Source: Setomelanomma holmii (Eukaryota > Ascomycota > Dothideomycetes > Pleosporales > Phaeosphaeriaceae). Taken from it: a stretch of DNA of 64,000 nucleotides. The DNA is taken from positions 248,001 to 312,000 of the forward strand of contig ML978178.1 in NCBI GenBank assembly GCA_010015745.1, given 5' to 3'. The notes beneath the pieces are model-generated. The model was not told the DNA's origin, did no database searches, and worked only from the letters and a program-made list of their open reading frames with translations. The position numbers were made by a program, and so were the translations under genes. Shown in pieces: positions 35,900 through 46,983 of this stretch (position 1 is the stretch's first letter; each line of letters opens with the position of its first letter).

Positions 35900-36184
35900 C
35901 TAGAGCGATTCTACGGCACTTTTAGGCTTTTTGCATCGTTTTCCATGATGCTTGAAGCCACCTGCGTGACCATACATTTTCCTTAAAGCATCATCAATTA
36001 TTAAAGGTTCCTGCGAAACTGAACTTGAGCACAATTGCCAATCGAGCTCCCCAATGTATTCCGGAACCGTCACAGAATTCGACTTGCCTGTCATCGAGCT
36101 TTGGCCGTCAAGCGAAGGCGAGGATGGCGCCAGTTGTGGCTTTTGGCGCTTGTATGCCACATCAGCAGCACGGGTCTTTGCCAT
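35900..36184 (-). CDS. Possible small basic protein
   Basis: 94 codons from ATG. The C-terminus is basic (HAGGFKHHGKRCKKPKSA) and one segment looks ordered (VPEYIGELDWQLCSSS). No family recognised and no splice evidence; could be chance. Confidence 0.22.
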   Translation of the reverse strand: MAKTRAADVAYKRQKPQLAPSSPSLDGQSSMTGKSNSVTVPEYIGELDWQLCSSSVSQEPLIIDDALRKMYGHAGGFKHHGKRCKKPKSAVESL

Positions 36185-36574
36185 TGCCCATGTTCGAACA
36201 AACATTCGTACTTATTGCTGCCCATGATACTGTTCTGCTAGAGATCACGTTAGACCTCTATTACGCCCAACCAGGGGCACTGTGCTGTATTCAGGTAAAA
36301 CGCTAGACCCAGGGTTCTGGGGCTCGCGGGATGCCATGTGTGATGCTTGACGGATGCATTACTCGTCATCGCGTCCCGACTAAGGCCTCTTCGACATCCC
36401 CTTTTGCCCTGCATCTTCTGCTCTGCCATGGAGTTATTCTTACTTCAGTAACTGTTGCTACATCACAGGCGCATATCGCCTCCACTTGCCTCGCATCCCA
36501 CGTGTCGCCCTCGTGCACGTTCTGCCGCTCCTTCATCCTGTCACTCGTGCGACCCGTCCATCGTTCCGAACAAG

Positions 36575-38727
36575 ATGGCATCCGCCCTGAACAAGCGCCA
36601 ACAAGCGCGTAATGAGCGAGCGCTCCAGGAGTTGATAAAGACAGTGCCCGGGAATAGCACATGTACCGACTGCGGTGCAAAGAATCCAGGTAAGTGCTTG
36701 CGCGCATGCCCCCGAAGACGTGCTGACAATTCATCGCAGGATGGGCAAGCTGGAGCGTGAGTACCCAGAATCCACGACACGATCCGAGTCTCTCCCCGAT
36801 AGATCGATCCGAGTACACGAATGCAAGCTGACCTTCCCCGTAGCTGGGCATCTTCCTGTGTATGCGATGCGCTGCCCTACACCGAAAATTGGGCACACAC
36901 ATTTCCAAAGTCAAATCGCTGAGCATGGACAAATGGGACAACGCGCAAGTTGATGTATAGATGTCGTTCTCCTAGCAAAGGAACCCTCATCCACTGACTA
37001 TTGTCCAGAACATGAAGCGCATTGGGAACTCCGAGTCCAACAAGACATACAACCCACGTAATGTGAAACCCCAGCTACCCATCGACATCGACGAGGTCGA
37101 CAGCGCAATGGAAAGGTACATACGGCAGAAGTATGAGCAACGCATATACATGCACGATCCGCGGCCGAACACGCGACAAAACACAGGTAGCACGAGCTCA
37201 GACGATAGGCCGCCTCCGCTACCTCCCAAACCCACCGGTCGCTTTGGCTTTGGGCTGCGGAAAGCTGCTACCTCACCGCGGAACCTCACACCTCCGGTAT
37301 CACCTGGGCTTGGAAGCTTCGGACAAGACTCTCCTCAGCGCGTCAACAAGCCGTCCAGAGTATTTGGGTCAAACATACATACGTCTGGAGATGGGATGGA
37401 ATCGAAATTGGCGACCTTGCGAGATATGGGCTTCCCAGACGAGAAGAGGAACTCTACAGTACTTAAGGGACTTAATGGTAACCTGGATCGCACGGTGGAG
37501 GCATTAATTAGGCTGGGAGAGCAAAATCCGGCAAGATCGAGGGAGATTACACCGACTCCGCCAGCCAAGCCTGACGCCAATGGCCTCAGTTTTGACAGAA
37601 CGCAGACGGCACCGGCTGCGACATCGTCGATGAATCCTTTTGATGCTTTGGATGCGGTTGCGGTACCTCCTCAGCATGCACAACAGTTGCAGACACAGCA
37701 ACCACCCTACTCGGGACCCTCTTCACAGACGGTTTCCCCCTCCAATTCCTACAATCCATTCTTGACACAGGCACAGCAGATGTCACAGCACCAGCAGAAC
37801 GCTCCTCAGCAACCTCAGCAGAACTATTCGTACCAGCAAAACCCCTTTGGCCAGCAGCAGCAACCAAGTCTCGAACAGTCGTTTCAAAATATGCAAGTCT
37901 CGAATCAGCAAACCCAGCAATTGTTTCCGAACCGGACAGGAGGTTATGGCACAACTCAGCCACCATTTGCTCAGACGAATCCTTTCCAACAGTCCTTCAC
38001 GCCTCCACCCATGCCACAGATACCCGAGCAATATAGCTCCTTTTTCCAGCCGCAGCCTCAGTATCAATCTATGTCCTCACCCACAAGTCCAGGAAACCCC
38101 TTCCTCAAGTCTTCTAAGAGTCAGATCTTTTCGCCCACGACCGCAAGCAATTCGAACCCTTATGGCCGACAGCCCACGCAACAGCATTTTCCACAATCGC
38201 AAGCATCCAACCCATTCGTGGGGCAACAACAAGCGCAGGCTTCATCTTCTCAACCTTCAAATCCATGGCAGAACCAGCAGCAAAACTATCAGCAAACATC
38301 TTTCCAACAGCACCAGACTGCTCAACAACCTAGCTTTGCGGAGCAGCAGAATTACTCGCAGTCCATGCAACCACAATATCAGCAATCTGGCTTTCAGCAA
38401 CACCAGCAAACTGGCCTGCAGCAGTCTGCTAATCCGTTCGACAAGAATTCTATTCTGGCACTTTACAATTATCCACAGCTCGCCCCTCAGCGGACTGAAC
38501 AACAGCAGCCTTCATCTGCGCTAGCACCTACAACAGCACCTGCAGCTCCTTCCGGCCATATGAATCCATTTGCCAACAGCCAAAGCGGTCAGCAAGGTCA
38601 GCCACTTTCCGCCGCGCAAACGCAAGGTGTCCGGCATGTGAGTAACGAGAGCGTGGACTTTTCTGGCTTAAGTGGGAGATACTCTCCCGACGCATTCACA
38701 GGTCTGAGTGCGAGCTTCAGGCGATGA
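36575..38727 (+). CDS. ArfGAP with UBA domain and Q-rich tail, Gts1-type
   Basis: GTPase-activating protein for Arf GTPases, acting in vesicle traffic. Four exons (36575-36689, 36740-36756, 36844-36954, 37009-38727) give 653 residues. Exon 2 is a 17-base micro-exon encoding GWASWS. The ArfGAP zinc finger CTDCGAKN...CMRC (C-x2-C-x16-C-x2-C) is complete, followed by ALHRKLGTHISKVKSLSMDKW containing the catalytic arginine. A UBA domain lies near residues 211-250 (ATLRDMGFPDEKRN, LNGNLDRTVEALIRLG). The last 380 residues are Gln/Pro/Asn-rich with repeated NPF motifs (SSMNPFDAL, QQNPFGQQ, NPFANSQ), which would bind EH-domain endocytic proteins. ArfGAP, UBA and poly-Gln is the layout of yeast Gts1. 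Third intron donor is an unusual GTATAG. Confidence 0.9.
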
Positions 38728-39672
38728 GCATGTTTTGATGTGCATACTTGGTCGGCGCGGCTTTTACTGAAAGGCCCCGCTAGTTTGGGTATATGAGGGG
38801 ACATGTGTTGAATGACCACAAAGTCACGATTCGTCTTATGCGATACAAGGTAGTGAGCACCGTAATAGACCTAATTATTCTTTCGTTCAAATCATCAAGT
38901 CGACAGTGTGCTCACCAAGCTTCACAAGCACAATCCAGAGCCGAATTGTTACTTGACACCAAACTAACATGACAAGACCCTGAATGACTTCAGTGGGTCT
39001 TTGTTTTATTGACTTGCATGTAGATTTCCTCAACATTCGTCCAACCTCGCATCCGCAAAAGTTACAGCAAACTTGACGCCTAACCAATGGCATTGACAAT
39101 GCATGGGTTCACGCAAAACATTGTACATGTGCTCAAGCTCCGCACGGCAGCGGTGGTTGGGCGGTCCCTGCAGAAGCGCCCCAACCACCAAAAAGCGGTC
39201 TGTTAGCTTTGCGGCGATCACCTTGCGCAGCTCCACAAGTTCGTAGCTCCCACTCCCGCTGCCGAGTTGCACGTTCTCTCCCACCGATCCCCAACTGTGC
39301 GAAGAGAGTCGCAGTGACATTTGCACTGCGTATCCTAGACTTGAGGGTGCTGCTGTGCGACACGATAAGACGAGCGGCGCACGAGTAAGAGCCTGGGATT
39401 TGGAAAGCTGATCAAGAAGGCAATTGAAGCCCAATTCCGACCCACCCACACCGGACCACAAGATCCAGACCGTTGCGCTGGCAAGAAAGAGACATTGCGA
39501 CCATATCTCGCGCAGCAAGTGAATGCGCTGGGCCTCGCGATATACCCACGTCCACCGCATCCCACAGACCGCAAGCCGCGCATCGTCGTCGTCCTCACAT
39601 TCATCCGTCCCTCTAACAACCCTCCTCACACCCAAACCCACCTTACAAACCTCCTACACATCCGCCGACACC
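38728..39672. other. Intergenic, ArfGAP 3' end to next promoter
   Basis: No supportable gene in 0.9 kb. C-rich leader-like sequence precedes the next start codon. Confidence 0.5.
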
Positions 39673-40212
39673 ATGGGCTGGCTCCCGAACCCATTCGGCT
39701 CGCCGCGCCGCTCCTCAAGCCGACCAGGCTACGCGCGCAGTTACGCCGGCTCGTCGTACTCGACTTCACATCGCGCCGGCACATCGCGCTACAAGCGGTC
39801 GCCGCGCGACGGATACATATCCTACCTATACGCCAAGGTGCGCCACTTTCTGCGCGAGATATGGCGCTACGCACAACGGCATCCGTACAAGGTGTTTTTC
39901 ATGGTCATCATGCCGCTGGTCAGTGGCGGTGTGCTGCATAAGCTAGCGAGGCAATTTGGCGTCAATTTGCCCGAGATGGGCGGGCATGGGGCGAGGGGTG
40001 GACATAGTGGTGCGGGACATGGAAGTAGTTCGAGCTACTATGGGTCCGCGGGTTATGGGGATGAGTACAGTGGAGGTCGTGGTGGTGGTGGCGGCGGATT
40101 CGGAGGACTGGATATGCAGAGCATTGCAGGTGGGATTGGGACGGCGCAGAGTTTGGCGGGTGGGATAAGTGGGTTGGCGAGTTTGGCGGGCATGGCGAGC
40201 AAGTTTATGTGA
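39673..40212 (+). CDS. Small glycine-rich protein with one membrane segment
   Basis: Single exon, 179 residues, starting MGWLPNPFGSPRRSS after a CCACC-like context (acaccATGG). The N-terminal 60 residues are Ser/Arg/Tyr-rich and basic. A central block, YLYAKVRHFLREIWRYAQRH, is followed by a single hydrophobic helix (KVFFMVIMPLVSGGVLHKLA, residues about 76-95). The C-terminal half is Gly/Ser-rich and ends in a repetitive amphipathic stretch (IGTAQSLAGGISGLASLAGM). Positive-inside reasoning puts the N-terminus in the cytosol. The family looks conserved in filamentous ascomycetes, but I do not know its function. Confidence 0.72.
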   Translation: MGWLPNPFGSPRRSSSRPGYARSYAGSSYSTSHRAGTSRYKRSPRDGYISYLYAKVRHFLREIWRYAQRHPYKVFFMVIMPLVSGGVLHKLARQFGVNLPEMGGHGARGGHSGAGHGSSSSYYGSAGYGDEYSGGRGGGGGGFGGLDMQSIAGGIGTAQSLAGGISGLASLAGMASKFM

Positions 40213-40640
40213 AGACATACGAGATGTACGACAAGAACGTGTGATACGTGGAAAAGAGTTGGATTGTTTGCAAGGTCCATTGTTTATGAATGAAGCATGA
40301 GGGAAGCAGCACGATACCGTATATGCTTATAGCGATTCGATGATAAGAGCCTAGTCTCGGTCGAGGCCCAGGCACGCTCTTATCACACTGTCTGTAGAGC
40401 CATATGGCTCTGGCGTTTGGGAGCAATTGGAGGTCTTTTGATAATAATTCGAGCTCGCTCAGAAGTTCGCTAATGACTTAATTCGTGTTCTGTCTATGAC
40501 TACATCCTAAGCAAAGAGGCCATTCAAATACTCACACATGACCGGACATCATTACTGCAAAGAAACCAATCCGCCCGACTCCATGCCTCAGCCCAAAAAT
40601 CAATACGAGCAGTCATTTCAGACATGCCCTCTGGCATCGC
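40213..40640. other. Convergent 3' regions
   Basis: Separates the glycine-rich gene from the J-domain gene on the other strand. No gene seen. Confidence 0.5.
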
Positions 40641-41391
40641 CTAGCCCGAGACTACATTTGCAAACACCTTCGCCGCAAGGTTACTAAGCAACTTCGCCTT
40701 ATCTCCCTGTGGCAGCTCCCTGAACACCTCATACACGCTCTTCCCCTTCGCATCCCTCACACTACCCAACCTGTTCCCCGCGACCGCACCCGCAACCATA
40801 CCAGGAAAGTTAGCCACAATGAAGCCCATAGCACCACCACTCAACCCACCCACAATCGACCAGAACTTGCCCGTCGGCGACGCATCTTGATTCGCCATGC
40901 CCTCCTCCCTCAGCATCTCCTCGAATATCCCACCAAACTGCTCCTCGCTGAACCGATTGTGTGACTCCTCCGTATTCCCCGCCGGTGCACTCCCAAACCC
41001 AAACGCACTCCACGGAAACCCACCAAATCCTGCGCCGGCGCCTGCATTCTGCCTGGGCACTTCGTCGTCAAACTCCTCTTCTGGCGTCGCCGTCGTGCCG
41101 GTCCAGCTGTTGTACGTCCTGGCAGCATCGTAGTCACGGCGGCGGGTGGGGTCGGATAGAGTGTAGTAAGCGTCGTTGATTTGCTGGAAGCGTTTTGTGC
41201 GCGCGGTGCGTTCTGGGGAGTCGGAGGGGACGCGGTCCGGGTGGTGTTTTAGGGCGGCTTTTTTGTAGGCGTCGCGGATCTGTTGTTGGGTCGCTTTGGA
41301 GTCGACTTCGAGCACTTTGTAATAGTCTGTGCCTGCTGGGGTGGGTGTTAGTGGCAGCCTCGTGGTGATGGTGGAGGATGGACATGCTCAT
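40641..41391 (-). CDS. J-domain (DnaJ) co-chaperone with four-base first exon
   Basis: Class-C J protein of 232 residues that would stimulate an Hsp70. The J domain is complete: DYYKVLEVDSKATQQQIRDA, HPD at residues 33-35, and FQQINDAYYTLSDPTRRRDY. The middle is Gly/Phe-rich; the C-terminus has a hydrophobic glycine-rich segment (IVGGLSGGAMGFIVANFPGM) that may insert in a membrane. No ATG lies in frame ahead of the J domain before a stop. The best solution is exon 1 = 41388-41391 (ATGA), a GC-AG intron of 52 bp (donor GCATGT, branch CACTAAC, acceptor CCCCAG) and exon 2 from 41335, giving MTGTDYYKV. A one-base error near 41340 is the alternative. Confidence 0.82.
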
Positions 41392-42826
41392 GATTGTGGG
41401 AGTGTATGTGGATGCTTGTGTTGGGAATTTGGTAGGTAAGTGGGAAAGACTTGGATTTGGTAGGAGTAGGTTTTCGAAAGTCTAGGTTGTAGTAGGTCCA
41501 GGGCGCACAACTTCGCGACGTAAACGCGGCTCAAAGAGCAAGGTGGTTTCGCGGTTCGCATGACGTAGGTGTTTGTATGCGGGGGCTAGACCAAAATGAG
41601 TCGCGCGTTTTGACCACTATTGCGCACTTCATGTCCTCCTTCAACTCTACACTTCCAAGCCAGCCGAAATCTTTCGTCCTTATTGAAGTTCTAGACGTGA
41701 AGGCCTCAGAGCGAGGCAATGCCACGCTCGAAGTAGAGGAGCAGGAAATGGCCCCTCAATGCAGATCGATCGCATCTATGAAGCATGGCATAACATGAGA
41801 TGGCTCAAGCAGTACCTCAGCTCCATGTCGATACAACTTTCGTGGGAATTGATTATGGTGCATTCTCAGACTTCTGTGTCCCTGCACATTCCCGTGTAAG
41901 ATAAGTAGTATCCTAATCTCGCAGCAGGGCTAACATGATTGATATTTTGCACCTTGCGGCAACGCCTTTGCAGACCGAAAAGGTTCATGACTTGTGATCT
42001 TGCCGACCGGTGAGCTAGATCGCTACATACATATGAGCTTGACATCACCATACATCCACAACAAAAAGGAAAATTGGTTCAACATGCTCCCAATCGGAGG
42101 TAAATCCATTCAGAGTCGAGCCACGATGCAGTGGTGATGGGACATTTCAGTATATCCGCCCATAACGTACTGCATCAAAGCCTCCGAGTTCCGAAAGATC
42201 ACGACACCCGAATCTATATGCATGACGGACGAGGACGGCGCAAGTCTTTGTACACTCTGTCGCACCCTGCAGAGCAGCACCGCGTTCAACAATGATGGCA
42301 TTCTTAGCCATGCAGCGATGACCGAATACGACAGCGGTGAAGGATTGTGAGAATTATGAAAGGTGCAAAGTGCGAACAGTCACAATTGTCTAGTTCGTTT
42401 GGTACAGCACCAGGCCATGCAACAATACATGACTGATCAAGGAGAGGCTCTCTCTACTCAGATCACCCTTTCGCAACACCTTGTATGACCTCAAAACCTT
42501 TGTTATGTAGCGACTACGGTAGGCAAAATCTACTGGAGATATCCAAGCTTCTGTAAGACGGCAAAATCATGATGGATCGTAGTTCGCGACGGTGGAGCTC
42601 ATTGGGCACGAATTGCTGCGGTAATTGGTGACGGAGTAGATTCGGGAGCCTGTCAATGACTTCATTAGCCTGATCGGACAACGACTGTCAATAGATCATC
42701 CAGTTAGACACGTTACCTGACACGAGTGTGCTTGTTCGCTGTTCCATCGCAAGACTTCGTCATCATCCGTGCTCATGAAGGCTAGCACACCTATTCCACT
42801 TCAACCGGCAAATCCACATCGATGCC
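41392..42826. other. Intergenic 1.4 kb before accessory patch
   Basis: No gene, RNA or repeat recognised. Short frames only. Confidence 0.45.
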
Positions 42827-43937
42827 ATGAAGATGAGAAGGCTCCTGCCCGGTATGGTGAAAACCATGCTGCTCGTTATGGCGTCTTCTTGGTCCGCATT
42901 CCTACTTATCAACATTTTAGGCAATATTATCCTTCCACCACGGTCATCTGTGCTTCCGAACTTTTCCTACGGTTCAAGCAAAGCACAAACTTCCATTCCA
43001 AGAGTTAAGTAAGTGCCGTGCAAGTTCTAGTGGTCGACGCGTGGCTAATCAGCTTTGGCAGCATCATCTTCGTTCATGGTCTTGGATCCAATCCGACCAC
43101 AACGTGGCGTAAGCCAGTTTTCGTGAGCGCAGTACCTTTCTTTTTGGTTTCTTGGACTGAAGGTTTCCTCCCCGACGACATTCCAAATATGCAGGCATGG
43201 TACTTCATTTATGACTCGACCGTGTATAATGATGCACCTCGGAAAACTATAGGAGATATAGCTGACGAGCTGCTATTGTATCTGAGCAGCGGTGCTATCG
43301 GACACAAGCTTGTATTTGTCGTACATAGCTACGGAGGTATAGTAGTGAAGGAGGTAAGACCCAGATGGACTGTGCTCTTGTGCAAATACTACCAAGTTTG
43401 AGGCGATCATACGTGCAGCATCACGTAATAGAACCCACTCGGATCTCCTGCGATCGATAGTAGGCATCATCTTTCTCGGTACGCCTCATGTGGGCATGTA
43501 TTATGCCTGTTGCGCCAGCGGTCTAGCACGCATGCTTTTTATGCTCTGCTCGAACCCGCAGCTGCACACACAACTCCAAATCAACTCATCATTTCTGCAG
43601 CTTCAACACACGGAGTTCATGAAGCATACTTCACATATCAATATGGTCAATTTCTTCGAGACAAAAGGCACGGAGATGACGAAAGGACGCTTTGGATTGC
43701 CAACACTCAGAATACATGTATGTCAGACCCATGATCTATCCTTGTTCGTCATTGAGATTAACAGCCATCCAGCTCATCCCGAAAGGAATAGCCACTCTTG
43801 ACGCCCCAAATATAGAGAATCATTCCATCGACACCGATCAGAGTGGTCTAAACAAGTACAACTCTAGAGACGAACCGGGTTATCGGAAAATCGTAATCGT
43901 GCTTCGTCGGATGATGGAAGCCGCGGCTTTATCGTAG
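42827..43937 (+). pseudogene. Alpha/beta hydrolase-like (DUF676-type) gene, disrupted
   Basis: Exons 42827-43008, 43062-43353 and 43403-43717 join through clean GT-AG introns. They give an N-terminal membrane-anchor-like helix, IPRVNIIFVHGLGSNPTTTW, the nucleophile region FVVHSYGGIVVKE and GIIFLGTPHVGM. This is the hydrolase type found alone or at the N-terminus of fungal NLR-like proteins. The last segment (AIQLIPKGIATLDA, then SGLNKYNSRDEPGYRKI, to 43937) is obvious but out of phase: the intron 43718-43764 (GTATGT...TAACAG) leaves the frame one base short. The position that I expect to hold the catalytic histidine reads DTDQSG, with Q. The nucleophile elbow begins V rather than G. Probably a decayed or inactive gene. 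Confidence 0.6.
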
Positions 43938-44227
43938 GCAAGTGATCTGGTCCTGTATCCAAGGAACGAGCAGCGAGCAGTGGAATTGGATGCGTGTGAA
44001 GGGGCCATTGGGGTGGGTTTCGTTGCAGTGCTGTATAGCTGCATGGAGTTAGCGGTGTATATCAGTAGCCTGATGAATGGTCGAGGAGGTGGCCAGATGC
44101 CATGTGAGGAGATATGGGTTGAGAAGTTGATGTGCTGAAGCCCCTTAGGAATCGTCATCTTGCGCGTCTGATGCGGTCAAGCCATACTCGCCGCCTGCCT
44201 GGCATTCATGCGTCTATGCTTCGAAGC

Positions 44228-44901
44228 CTAGCAAGCCTGCGCTGACCACACCAGCACAACAACAAGCCCACCCACTACATAAGTACACAACAGGAAATAG
44301 CACACTCCATCTGCGAAACCGGAGCTCAGTGCCTCACGAATGGGAGACATACCAAGTTGTGCCTTGACTTCCAGCGCAGCAAGAAATAAAGACAGAATGG
44401 TGAGTATGAAGAGGAAAACAGCTCCGTAGTCGCGAAGCCGGCTTTGCGAGCGAGTTGGAAGTCGAGCCTAGTCTTGATCAATAGTGCGCAGGTACACAGG
44501 AAGCCGAGGATACGCTGCTTGTTCTCAAAAGCTGCGAGGGAAGTCTGGTTGGTGAGGTAAGTACTCCAGAATTCTTCGACGAGTAGTACGGGCGAAAGTG
44601 CCTTGATGAAGATGATGTCGTTGTACCACACGAGATGGAGAGCGGGATTTTCTGCTGCGAGGATTTGACGTCCTTTCATGGCTTGGACGTGAAGAGCATC
44701 GATGTGGGAATGCAATCCTGTGGCCACACGCCAGAGATGCTCATATATCTCGTCAAGGACTTTGGTGCGGAAAGCTTGCTGCAGGTCAGTCTGGACATCT
44801 GGAGAATCGAAAGTGGTGATGCGGGAAAGGTAAAAGTCGTAGTCCTTAGCTGGAACCATCTTGATGCCCACAGGAAAGACTGGCATGTCGATCAATGTCA
44901 T
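44228..44901 (-). pseudogene. Fungal membrane protein of unknown family, one frame break
   Basis: The first 150 codons from the ATG at 44901 read well (RVATGLHSHIDALHVQ, LVWYNDIIFIKALSPVLLVE, FLCTCALLIKTRLDFQLA). Near 44438-44446 the plausible frame moves by one base: in the new frame follow RLRDYGAVFLFILTILSLFL and YFLLCTYVVGGLVVVLVWSA, two clear membrane helices ending at a stop at 44228. In the original frame the sequence becomes non-descript and stops at 44326. One missing base in AAAGCCGGC would restore the join. No GT-AG intron fits. I do not recognise the family; the helices are the main argument for the second frame. Confidence 0.5.
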
Positions 44902-45555
44902 TGTGAAGACGGAGAGGAGCTATATCTTAGCTGAAATTGAGTAAATGAGGTATTTTGAGGCAGGTTAGTTTGAAGATTGGTACGAGTCAAGCTCGAAATC
45001 GATATGGTATATCCATCCAACACGTACCAATGCATCTCTTTGTACACATTCCTGACCATCAGGTTTCATGCACTGCCCGATCTTCCTGCTCATGATCCTG
45101 CCTCCCATGCATCAAAGTGCTCAATTCTAAGCTCACGCCAGATCATGGTCCAACATTCGACTTCGTGGAAAGCTTCGAGTAACACGACGATAACATATAC
45201 CAGAGCGGTGCTCGAGTTTCTAGAGCACGTACACGATTGCAAGGCTGCATCGAGGGCTGTGAAGGGCATGCTCCGTTTTTGTGTGACGTGAAGTGCGCCC
45301 TGACTTCCAACCAACACCTGTGCGCTAGGCAGACATGCTCAACAAGTGTACATTGGAGTCGTTCTGATCACGTAGACCGGAGGCACCAGACGTTTCGAAA
45401 GCACTGTACACATTTGTGCTATGGAGAGATGTCGGTAGTAGAACCCTCTGAAGTCCCCAAAATAGATCAGATTTTGTCATCCTCCAAAGAGTTTTGATGT
45501 GGGAAGATGTGAAATGATGCCTCTTTCATGTACAGGGACTTCCAATGTGTTTCTT
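44902..45555. other. Intergenic within accessory patch
   Basis: Nothing recognised between the membrane-protein start and the end of F-box-like gene A. Confidence 0.45.
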
Positions 45556-46479
45556 CTATACCTTGAGCTCTAGAACCATTGGCTTCAAGCAACGAGCGCG
45601 ATACAATGCACGAACCCAGCTACCAGCCTCCAATGTAATTTCCATCTTTATTTTCTCGTCGAGGCGTTGCATAGCCCAGTATCTAGCGTCAGCCTCAACT
45701 GTCCTTCGAAGACGTGGTACAAGACGCTCCGGCATCCACTGCTCATGAATTGCGACACGGACTACCATCTGCTTGAGGTGCGGAAAGTCGAAGTCGAAGT
45801 CGAAGGATGGTAGTTCGATCGTCCAGGGTGAGGGATGAACAGCTGCATTGAACCAAGCAGATTTTGTGTAGAGTGTTGAGACGCTCAGTCTCCTCATATT
45901 CGAGTTCAGTTGCAGTGCAATCCGAGGCTCTGTATTGTGGACGTTGCTTCCTCCGGACTCAATCTCGAGTCCGAAGCTGGTTGGCGCTGCGACATCGATC
46001 AAAAGCCATTCTCTGATTTCCATGTACATGTATTGGTCCGCAACGAGCCATGTACGTGTTGAGTGATCGCACAGTTGCCTCGTGCCTTGTTTGACTATGG
46101 TCTTGCTGGTCAAGAGCCATGTTGGCAGCCCAAGAGAGGGCTCAGCAGCGAAACCGCCGTAATGTAGTCGAATTTGGTTGTAGTTATTTTGAGTCTTGAC
46201 TGAGGCAAAATGGTCTGACCATTCGGCAAGCTCTACCAGTGTTTGTAATGCAATGACCATAGTTGGCTTCTTCTACCAGAGCTCATGGTAGACCATATCC
46301 TGGAGTTCCTGGGGCAGATCCATGAAGCGGAACACTTGTTTCCCTGAGCACGCGTTGCTGCATGTATGTCTGGACGGATGGGTTCCCAGCGGGGCTGGGA
46401 GCTTCGGGAGCTTGGAGTCGCCATGCTCTGCCCCGGGACCATATTCTGATACGTCAGGTTTGAAACATGTAGCAGACAT
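45556..46479 (-). pseudogene. F-box-like gene A, interrupted by an in-frame TAG
   Basis: The N-terminal part (ATG at 46479) ends with an F-box-like helix, RFMDLPQELQDMVYHELW, followed directly by TAG at 46273-46275. The same frame then stays open for 239 codons to 45556, with a domain clearly paralogous to gene B (HYGGFAAEPSLGLPTWLLTS against GLPLWLLTNKDILRQG). In gene B an intron (donor TGG|GTACGT) sits exactly at this point. Here the sequence is TGG TAG AAG: a GT-AG donor would need one more G, and no acceptor restores phase from TG|GTAGAA. So the interruption looks like loss of one base at the old donor, or stop-codon readthrough. The 500 bases upstream to gene B hold no other gene. Confidence 0.62.
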
Positions 46480-46983
46480 CTTGAAGTTGATTGCAATGGC
46501 ACAGAATGAAGGTGAGTCGTCTGAGTTCTGCGTGTATGAAGCCCTCTGAGCTCGCTGCGGAAAGAGTTCGAATTGGTCGAGAGGGAGAGTGGGCGAGAAG
46601 GGCACGGAAATGGTGCGGAACTGTAGAATCTGTGGACTCATAAATGGTAGGCACGTCGTGGGCGTCCCCACAATTGACAGCCTGCCTTTCGAGGCGCTAG
46701 CGGCAGGGGCTAGGTGAAGACAAACGCAGTCCATTGCACCTGCCCGGAAACATGTCAAACATTTCTCTTTTGGGAAATTGGCATACGAAGTAAATTGAGG
46801 CATGTGTACGGAACCTCTCTGACTGATCCAAACCAAATGGGCACCCCACATATTGAATCATGCTCATGAGCCCACTATCGCCATCATTATTGCTTCTGCT
46901 ACTGCCCATGTGACAGACCTTGATCTTTGCCAGTCTCCTGGCATCCATTGCTGACCTCACGTTGTCACTCGCAGTCATTGATC

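Larger units (their letters stand above)
32592..36574. other. Gene-poor stretch of 4 kb
   Basis: Longest gap in the window. It begins with the bZIP leader and microsatellites and ends with the ArfGAP promoter. Several reading frames of 60-208 codons occur but none has a motif or family pattern. No transposon ends or tRNA seen. Confidence 0.45.

Noticed and set aside
41134..41391. 85-codon frame starting MSMSILHHHH as the J-protein start
   Set aside because: It runs through the J domain in the wrong frame; the J domain needs a one-base shift or the GC-AG intron proposed.
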